DNA of 64,000 nt from JAWPMV01 sp038527215 (GTDB taxonomy: Bacteria; Bacteroidota; Bacteroidia; J057): NCBI GenBank assembly GCA_038527215.1, contig JBCBGC010000020.1, forward strand, positions 1 to 64,000, given 5' to 3'. Below, piece by piece: positions 58,284-64,000 of this stretch. The stretch's first letter is position 1, and each line of letters starts with the position of its first letter. Both the position numbers and the translations under genes were made by a program. Under the pieces are notes generated by a model. The model ran no database searches. It had not been told where the DNA came from and saw only the letters and a program-made list of their open reading frames with translations.

Positions 58284-59255
58284 ATGCAGAAACCTACTTT
58301 TTTCCATTGGACCGGTCTTTTTATGCTGGCTTTGCTGGTCAGTTGTCAATCTGAACAGGAAGGCATTCCTTTAGACGGAAATGTTCCGGAAGACCCTTAT
58401 GTAGTCGTGCTGGGCATTGCTCAGGATGCGGGCTTTCCGCAAGCGGGATGTGAAAAGGATTGCTGTAAGCCGCATTGGGGAAGAGAGGAAGGCTACAAAT
58501 CCCCGGTTTCCCTGGGGCTGGTAGATCCCAGTAGTGGGCGTAAATGGTTGATCGAGGCTACCCCGGACATGAAACACCAGCTTAAAATCCTGGCTTCAAA
58601 AACCGATTATCCTTTTAATCACCAGCCGGATGGGGTGTTTCTCACTCATGCCCATATCGGTCATTATACCGGGCTGATTCATTTTGGACACGAGGTAATG
58701 GGGACCAAAGGCCTGCCTGTGTATGCCATGCCGCGCATGGATACTTTCCTGCGGGAAAACGGACCCTGGAGTCAACTGGTGGACTTTGAAAATATTGCTA
58801 TTCAACGCATAAAAGCGGACAGCACCATCCAACTTGCCCCCAATTTGCGGATTACCCCCTTTCTGGTGCCCCATCGGGATGAGTATAGCGAGACAGTAGG
58901 GTTCAGAATTGAAGGCCCCAAAAAAAGCCTGCTATTTATTCCGGATATCGATAAGTGGGATAGATGGGAGCGGGATATTGTGGAAGAGATCCGCAAGGTG
59001 AACCTGGCGTTCCTGGATGCGACTTTTTATGAAAATGGCGAAATCCCAAATCGGGACATGAGCGAGATTCCCCACCCCTTTGTTACAGAAAGCATGGAAA
59101 CCTTTTCGGTGCTAAGCTCAGCGGAACGGGCCCGGGTACATTTTCTCCATTTTAACCATACGAATCCCCTCTGTCAGTACAACAGCCATGCGCATACCGA
59201 AGTGCGGGGTAACGGCTACAATATTGCCTGGGAGGGGCAGGTGATCGGCTTATAA
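58284..59255 (+). CDS. PqqB-like MBL-fold hydrolase, lipoprotein
   Basis: This 323-residue protein has signal sequence and lipobox MLALLVSC (Cys 21). The mature part resembles PqqB of the metallo-beta-lactamase fold: VVLGIAQDAGFPQAGCEKDCC, FLTHAHIGHYTGLIHFG (HxHxGH in place of HxHxDH), FLVPHRDEYSETVGF, FIPDIDKWDRW and FNHTNPLC. No PQQ operon is present and the protein is exported, so a role in PQQ synthesis is unlikely; it is probably a periplasmic hydrolase. It converges with pcm, 5 bp apart. Confidence 0.83.
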   Translation: MQKPTFFHWTGLFMLALLVSCQSEQEGIPLDGNVPEDPYVVVLGIAQDAGFPQAGCEKDCCKPHWGREEGYKSPVSLGLVDPSSGRKWLIEATPDMKHQLKILASKTDYPFNHQPDGVFLTHAHIGHYTGLIHFGHEVMGTKGLPVYAMPRMDTFLRENGPWSQLVDFENIAIQRIKADSTIQLAPNLRITPFLVPHRDEYSETVGFRIEGPKKSLLFIPDIDKWDRWERDIVEEIRKVNLAFLDATFYENGEIPNRDMSEIPHPFVTESMETFSVLSSAERARVHFLHFNHTNPLCQYNSHAHTEVRGNGYNIAWEGQVIGL

Positions 59256-59260
59256 AGCGG

Positions 59261-59905
59261 CTAAAACCCAAACTTTCCTTTGAGCGGCACAAACTGGAAA
59301 TGAGTGAGGGTTTCTATTTCGTATTCGTAGCGACTGAGGCGAGTAACCACTTGCATTTGCTGGGTTTTGAGGCTGCCAACGGGAATGACGAGAATGCCCC
59401 CGATTTCAAGTTGCTGTTTCAGCGGTTCGGGAATGGAAGGGCTGGCGGCGGTTACGATGATTCTTTCATAAGGCTGGTGTAAGGGCCATCCCTGGGACCC
59501 ATCGCCGTGATGGAGCTTGACCGGATATTCAAGGTCTTCGAGCCGCCTTTTGGCTTCCCGATGTAGCTTTTGGTCTATTTCTACGGAAAACACCCGCATT
59601 CCCATTTCAGATAGCACGGCGGCCTGGTAACCTGAGCCTGTCCCTATTTCTAAGACTTTCATGCGCTTCTTGAGACGCAATAGCTGGCTTTGAATGGCTA
59701 CGGTGAGGGGTTGGCTAATGGTTTGCCCGCTGGAGATGGGCAAGGGTTTATTGACATAGGCCTCTGATTGAAACACCCCCTGGACAAATAAATGCCGGGG
59801 TACCCGACGGATCGCCTCCAGGACCGTTTCGTCGGTGATACCTCGATCGAGCAGTTCTTCTACCAGCCGGTTTCGCTGACCTTTATGTTTAAATGTATCC
59901 AGCAA
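59261..59905 (-). CDS. pcm: Protein-L-isoaspartate O-methyltransferase
   Basis: This 214-residue SAM-dependent methyltransferase repairs isoaspartyl residues in damaged proteins. The family start DTFKHKGQRNRLVEEL, the substrate site RHLFVQGVFQSEAY, PISSGQTISQPLTVA and SAM motif I VLEIGTGSGYQAAVLSEMG are intact. The start is unusual: the frame begins at TTG 59905, and the nearest ATG (19 nt upstream, right after a TAGTTTTG promoter box) is in another frame. Either TTG is used or there is a small sequencing or real frameshift at the very 5' end. Confidence 0.93.
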   Translation of the reverse strand: MLDTFKHKGQRNRLVEELLDRGITDETVLEAIRRVPRHLFVQGVFQSEAYVNKPLPISSGQTISQPLTVAIQSQLLRLKKRMKVLEIGTGSGYQAAVLSEMGMRVFSVEIDQKLHREAKRRLEDLEYPVKLHHGDGSQGWPLHQPYERIIVTAASPSIPEPLKQQLEIGGILVIPVGSLKTQQMQVVTRLSRYEYEIETLTHFQFVPLKGKFGF

Positions 59906-59937
59906 GTCTTTTCGTATTTACCATGAGCAAAACTAGG

Positions 59938-59945
59938 GATTTTTG
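59938..59945 (-). promoter_or_regulatory. -7 element of pcm
   Basis: The minus strand reads TAGTTTTG, an exact TAnnTTTG match, about 32 nt before the TTG start codon. A TTG -33 box at the right distance is not evident. Confidence 0.45.
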
Positions 59946-60130
59946 AGGGATTATTCTGCTGGAAATTTCAGGAGATAGCTTTATTTTTGTGTTAATTTGT
60001 ACCTTTTATATGAAGCCCATTGTAGGAAGAAACGAAGGTTCTGTAAAAGTCCGCCCAAACAATTCAGGAGACAGGCTGTTTTAGGCAAATAATCTTTGTT
60101 TTTGACCCTACCATATCCGACGATACTACT

Positions 60131-63028
60131 ATGTTACAGCATCCTGATTCTTTCCTCAACCGCCACCTGGGACCCGCGGAAAGCGAACTCCAGACCATGC
60201 TTGATCAAATCGGCGCTGAAAGCCTTGAGGCATTGATCGAACAGACTGTTCCGGCACAAATTCGGCTAGAAAATCCCCTGCCCCAACGGGCAGCCATGAG
60301 CGAATTTGACTACCTCCAGAATCTGAAAACCATTGCCGCTAAAAATGAGGTCTTTGCCTCTTTTATCGGCATGGGGTACTATGGGACCATTACCCCTCCG
60401 GTCATTCTACGGAATATTTTTGAGAATCCAGGCTGGTATACGCAGTACACACCTTATCAAGCGGAAATTTCTCAAGGCAGACTGGAAGCCTTGTTAAATT
60501 TTCAGACCATGGTTAGTGATCTGACCGGTCTGCCTATTGCCAACGCCTCCCTCCTGGATGAAGGTACCGCAGCCGCTGAAGCGATGGCGATGACCTATAG
60601 TCAGAAGGCCAAAAAAGACCGCAAAGCTGAAGCGGATGTATTTTTGGTAGACGAAAACTGCTTCCCGCAGACCATTGCGGTGGTGCAGACCCGGGCTGAA
60701 GCCATTGGCATTGAAGTGAGGGTAGGTAAGGTAGCAGAAATGGAGCTGGACAGTAAGGTATTTGCTGCCTTGGTACAGTATCCCGATGCGACAGGAGAAG
60801 TCACAGATTATAAAGCGCTAGGGGAGAAACTGGCCGCCCAGAAAAGTTACCTCATCGCAGCAGCTGACCTCATGGCCCTGGCTTTGTTGGAAGCGCCTGC
60901 TGAGTGGGGGGCAGATGTGGTGGTGGGCTGTGCCCAGCGTTTTGGGGTGCCTATGGGCTATGGCGGTCCTCACGCAGCCTTTTTTGCCTGTAAAAATGAC
61001 TTTCTGCGATTGGCTCCCGGAAGGATTATTGGCGTATCCGTAGATAGCCAGGGAAATGCCGCCATGCGGATGACCCTGCAAACCCGCGAACAGCATATTC
61101 GTCGCGATAAAGCGACTTCTAATATTTGTACGGCGCAGGCCCTGCTGGCCATCATGGCTGGCATGTATGCCGTATATCACGGACCTACGGGCCTCAAAAA
61201 CATTGCTACCCGCATTCACCGGATGACCCGCGCCCTCAAAGTAGGCCTGGAAAAGCTCGGTATCTCGGCCCTCAACACCCATGCGTTTGATACTTTAAGT
61301 TTTCAACTGGAGGGGGGACAGCTGAAGGCCCTGAAAAGCGCGGCTCTTGCTCAGCGATACAATCTCTTCTACTTACCTGAGTCCTCTCAGGTGCGGGTTT
61401 CCCTGGATGAAACCACCAATCTGGAAGAGGTGCGCAACCTGCTGGGAATTTTTGCCCAGGCCCTGGGCAGGGGAACCAATGGCTATGATCCTTCCCGTAT
61501 CCTGCTGGAGGAAGAAAACATGCTTCCTGCCAGTTTACAGCGCCAGACTACCTACATGACCCATCCGGTCTTCAAGCGTTATCATTCTGAAACCGCGATG
61601 ATGCGCTACATCAGAAGTCTGGAAAATAAAGACCTTTCCCTCATTACGGCCATGATTCCGTTGGGATCTTGTACCATGAAGCTGAACGCAGCATCTGAAC
61701 TCATTCCGGTTAGCTGGCCGGAGTTTGCCCATATTCATCCTTTTGCGCCTGCGGAGCAAACCCGAGGCTACCAGGAGATCATAGAGGAGCTGGGCGACAT
61801 GCTCTGTGAGGTAACAGGCTTTTCTGATGTATCATTCCAGCCAAACTCTGGGGCACAGGGCGAGTATACCGGTCTAATGGTGATTCGTGCCTACCACCAT
61901 CACCAAGGGAACCACCATCGCAATGTCGCCTTGATTCCTTCCTCGGCCCACGGAACCAACCCGGCGAGTGCCGTCATGGCGGGCATGAAGGTCGTCGTCA
62001 CCAAGTGTGATGAAATGGGCAACATTGACATACCTGATTTAAAGGAAAAAATTTCGATCCATGCCGAAAATCTGTCCTGTCTAATGGTCACTTATCCGTC
62101 AACTCACGGAGTGTTTGAGGAGGAGATCATAGAAATTTGTGACTTGATCCATCAGGCCGGTGGCATGGTTTATATGGATGGGGCAAACATGAATGCGCAG
62201 GTTGGACTGACCAGCCCCGGCCGCATTGGAGCAGACGTGTGCCATCTCAACCTACACAAAACCTTCAGCATTCCTCACGGTGGAGGCGGCCCTGGTATGG
62301 GACCGATTTGTGTAACGGAAGCCCTGGCTCCCTTCCTGCCTGGCCACGAGTTGGTGGAGACTGGAGGAGAACATGGCATCTCAGCCGTATCCGCCACGCC
62401 CTTTGGTAGCGCCAGTATATTGTTGATTTCATATGCCTATCTCAAACTGCTGGGAAGCGATGGGGCCACCCGGGCCACGGAGTACGCCATTTTGAACGCA
62501 AATTATATGAAATCGCGTCTGGAAGCTGAATTTGGCGTATTATTCCAAGGAAAAAACGGCCGGGTAGCCCACGAATTTATTCTCGATCTCCGTCATTTCA
62601 AGCAACAGTTAGGCCTGGAAGTAGATGATATCACCAAGCGCTTGATCGATTATGGATTCCATGCACCTACGGTTTCGTGGCCGGTGCCGGGCACCATTAT
62701 GATTGAACCCACCGAGAGTGAGCCCTTGTCTGAGTTGGATAGATTCTGTGATGCGATGTTGGCTATTCGAGCAGAAATCAGAGAGTTGGAAGAGGAAAAA
62801 GCAGACAAAGAAGATAACGTACTGAAAAATTCTCCCCACACCTTGGCCATGATTTCGGCTGATGAGTGGACCCATTCTTACAGCAGAACGAAAGCTGCAT
62901 TCCCAGTAAAAAACCTGGTTGCCCAAAAATTCTGGCCTTCCGTAGGACGTGTGAATAACACCTATGGAGATCGGAACGTAGTTTGCGTATGTCCTCCTAT
63001 AGAAGCATACGCTGACGAAACGATTTAA
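60131..63028 (+). CDS. gcvP: Glycine dehydrogenase (decarboxylating), P-protein
   Basis: This 965-residue fused P-protein of the glycine cleavage system decarboxylates glycine and passes the aminomethyl group to lipoylated GcvH. N- and C-terminal halves are both present: FLNRHLGPAESELQTML, GYYGTITPPVILRNI and YTPYQAEISQGRLEALLNFQ in the first, and MIPLGSCTMKLNAASEL, SAHGTNPASAVMAGM and the PLP-lysine site HLNLHKTFSIPHGGGGPG in the second. Length is standard for the single-chain form. Neither gcvT nor gcvH is in the window. It is followed 14 bp later by an exported acidic protein. Confidence 0.97.
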   Translation: MLQHPDSFLNRHLGPAESELQTMLDQIGAESLEALIEQTVPAQIRLENPLPQRAAMSEFDYLQNLKTIAAKNEVFASFIGMGYYGTITPPVILRNIFENPGWYTQYTPYQAEISQGRLEALLNFQTMVSDLTGLPIANASLLDEGTAAAEAMAMTYSQKAKKDRKAEADVFLVDENCFPQTIAVVQTRAEAIGIEVRVGKVAEMELDSKVFAALVQYPDATGEVTDYKALGEKLAAQKSYLIAAADLMALALLEAPAEWGADVVVGCAQRFGVPMGYGGPHAAFFACKNDFLRLAPGRIIGVSVDSQGNAAMRMTLQTREQHIRRDKATSNICTAQALLAIMAGMYAVYHGPTGLKNIATRIHRMTRALKVGLEKLGISALNTHAFDTLSFQLEGGQLKALKSAALAQRYNLFYLPESSQVRVSLDETTNLEEVRNLLGIFAQALGRGTNGYDPSRILLEEENMLPASLQRQTTYMTHPVFKRYHSETAMMRYIRSLENKDLSLITAMIPLGSCTMKLNAASELIPVSWPEFAHIHPFAPAEQTRGYQEIIEELGDMLCEVTGFSDVSFQPNSGAQGEYTGLMVIRAYHHHQGNHHRNVALIPSSAHGTNPASAVMAGMKVVVTKCDEMGNIDIPDLKEKISIHAENLSCLMVTYPSTHGVFEEEIIEICDLIHQAGGMVYMDGANMNAQVGLTSPGRIGADVCHLNLHKTFSIPHGGGGPGMGPICVTEALAPFLPGHELVETGGEHGISAVSATPFGSASILLISYAYLKLLGSDGATRATEYAILNANYMKSRLEAEFGVLFQGKNGRVAHEFILDLRHFKQQLGLEVDDITKRLIDYGFHAPTVSWPVPGTIMIEPTESEPLSELDRFCDAMLAIRAEIRELEEEKADKEDNVLKNSPHTLAMISADEWTHSYSRTKAAFPVKNLVAQKFWPSVGRVNNTYGDRNVVCVCPPIEAYADETI

Positions 63029-63042
63029 TAGGCACCCAACTA

Positions 63043-64000
63043 ATGAAGATTTCCTCCCTAAGCTTCAAGCTCTTTTTGCTGTTGTATGTTGTTTTACCGT
63101 TCAGTTTAGTTGGTCAGGAATTAGCCATCACCCTAGATGGAGACACCGTTGTTTTAGGAACAGACGGGAAGTGGACTAAGTATGTGCCCACTTCTCCTTC
63201 TTTCGAGGAACAACTGATGCGCGACGCCCAAAGACTAGATTCAGATCATCTGGAAGGAAATGGCCTTTCTGTGGCCGAAGAGACGGTTTCAGAAAGAGAT
63301 ACCCCTTATGCGGCCCAACCGGATGGCGCCAATACCTCAGAAAACCCTTTGTTGACTCGCACCGATAACTCCATGCCTGGGGAAATCGTGGGACACATGG
63401 ACGAGTTTTTTGAGGAACCTGTAGAGCCTGAACCAGTTATGGAGGCTGAACCCCTCAGTCTGGAAGCCGAGATGCAGGAAAGAACTGTAGAGGAGGCCCT
63501 GCCAGAACCGACTAAACCAGGGATACCCGCCCCTGATGGTAGCTTGGAAGATTGGGAATCACTGGCTACAAAAGAGGAGGGAGTGTCCGATTTGCAAGAC
63601 ATGGAAGGGCTGGGCAATCCTGAGGAATTGGAAGACCAACTGAGTCCGGTAAAAAAAGATCCCAAGAATTTCGAAATCATTGAGCAGGAAATGGACCTTT
63701 TGTCGGTCGAATCTGCTCTGCTTCAGGAACCAGAGTATTTTGAGAAGGAAGAGCAAATCTATGCTGCTCCCCCTACCGAACCTTTGGAGGATGAGGATGA
63801 ATTGATGGAAGAAGAGGAGTTATTGGCAGACGAGGAATTATTACTGGTTCCTGAACCCACTACTCAGGCGGAGTCTGAGGAGGAACCTATAGCGCTGGAA
63901 GCTTTGATGATGGAGGAGATGGAGGAAGAAGGAGAAATATCCTTTTTCGAGGAAGAAGAAGTCATGCCTGTAGCCGCAGAGGAAGTCTCAACCATACAGG
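63043..64000 (+). CDS. Exported, extremely acidic low-complexity protein (partial)
   Basis: The frame opens at ATG 63043 and has no stop to the window end (319 codons visible). A signal peptide (FKLFLLLYVVLPFSLVGQ) is followed by a short conserved-looking patch (ITLDGDTVVLGTDGKWTKY) and then a very long Glu/Pro/Leu-rich region (for example EDEDELMEEEELLADEELL), predicted to be disordered. The patch resembles the start of Bacteroidota exported proteins with a later folded C-terminal domain, which would lie outside the window. It begins 14 bp after gcvP and may be co-transcribed. Function unknown. Confidence 0.75.
   Translation, partial: MKISSLSFKLFLLLYVVLPFSLVGQELAITLDGDTVVLGTDGKWTKYVPTSPSFEEQLMRDAQRLDSDHLEGNGLSVAEETVSERDTPYAAQPDGANTSENPLLTRTDNSMPGEIVGHMDEFFEEPVEPEPVMEAEPLSLEAEMQERTVEEALPEPTKPGIPAPDGSLEDWESLATKEEGVSDLQDMEGLGNPEELEDQLSPVKKDPKNFEIIEQEMDLLSVESALLQEPEYFEKEEQIYAAPPTEPLEDEDELMEEEELLADEELLLVPEPTTQAESEEEPIALEALMMEEMEEEGEISFFEEEEVMPVAAEEVSTIQ

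Noticed and set aside
58284..59255. Assignment as PqqB of a PQQ biosynthesis operon
   Set aside because: It has a lipoprotein signal, a changed metal motif (HxHxGH), and no pqqA, C, D or E nearby.

Overview
The window looks like chromosomal DNA of a gliding/saprospirian-type Bacteroidota. Three things point there: type IX secretion (T9SS) C-terminal sorting domains, Bacteroidota-type promoters (TTG, about 20 nt, TAnnTTTG, often a few nt from the ATG), and an arginine operon that uses an acylornithine carbamoyltransferase instead of the ordinary ArgF. Base composition is fairly even and GC-balanced, except for an AT-rich insert at about 52980-55380. No rRNA, tRNA, CRISPR array, integrase, transposase or reverse transcriptase was found.

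Layout. 1-9.5 kb: end of a basic protein, an AidB-like acyl-CoA dehydrogenase, a repeat island, a secreted unknown, a DUF445 membrane protein, an SGNH hydrolase, a lipoprotein and a T9SS substrate. 9.6-16.3 kb: an accessory island holding a membrane-anchored NACHT-LRR NTPase, two tandem FGE-fold proteins whose C-termini differ in a way typical of diversity-generating retroelement targets, and a Roc-COR GTPase, with decayed fragments of a third FGE gene and a second LRR gene. 16.3-19.8 kb: an odd toxin-antitoxin-like cluster and a ComB-like phosphatase. 19.8-21.3 kb: a large repeat island with a 9-base assembly gap. 21.3-32.9 kb: bacilliredoxin, three secreted or lipoprotein genes, purD, a TlpA-like lipoprotein, two probable outer-membrane proteins and a membrane LytTR regulator.

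33-42.5 kb: one co-directional arginine operon in the order GNAT-argG-argC-argD-argF'-argB-argE-argH, followed by tdk, with a leader of about 190 nt. 42.5-52.9 kb: dtd, two polytopic glycosyltransferases, MazG-like, Nudix, a CrtI-type desaturase, a repeat island, acyl-CoA carboxylase beta and a YbhN-like membrane protein. 53-55.4 kb: the AT-rich module with two small Cys-containing secreted proteins, a 6-bladed beta-propeller lipoprotein and a DUF1573 protein. 55.4-64 kb: secreted unknown, DUF4293, truA, a PqqB-like MBL lipoprotein, pcm, gcvP and the start of a very acidic exported protein.

The two most notable things are (i) the NACHT-LRR / hypervariable FGE / ROCO island, which could be a recognition or defence module whose FGE proteins are diversified in trans, and (ii) ten copies of a modular repeat of about 127 bp that can fold like a cloverleaf (outer stem, two exchangeable side arms, central stem). 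The repeats sit in four intergenic islands together with a second palindromic family and smaller hairpins.
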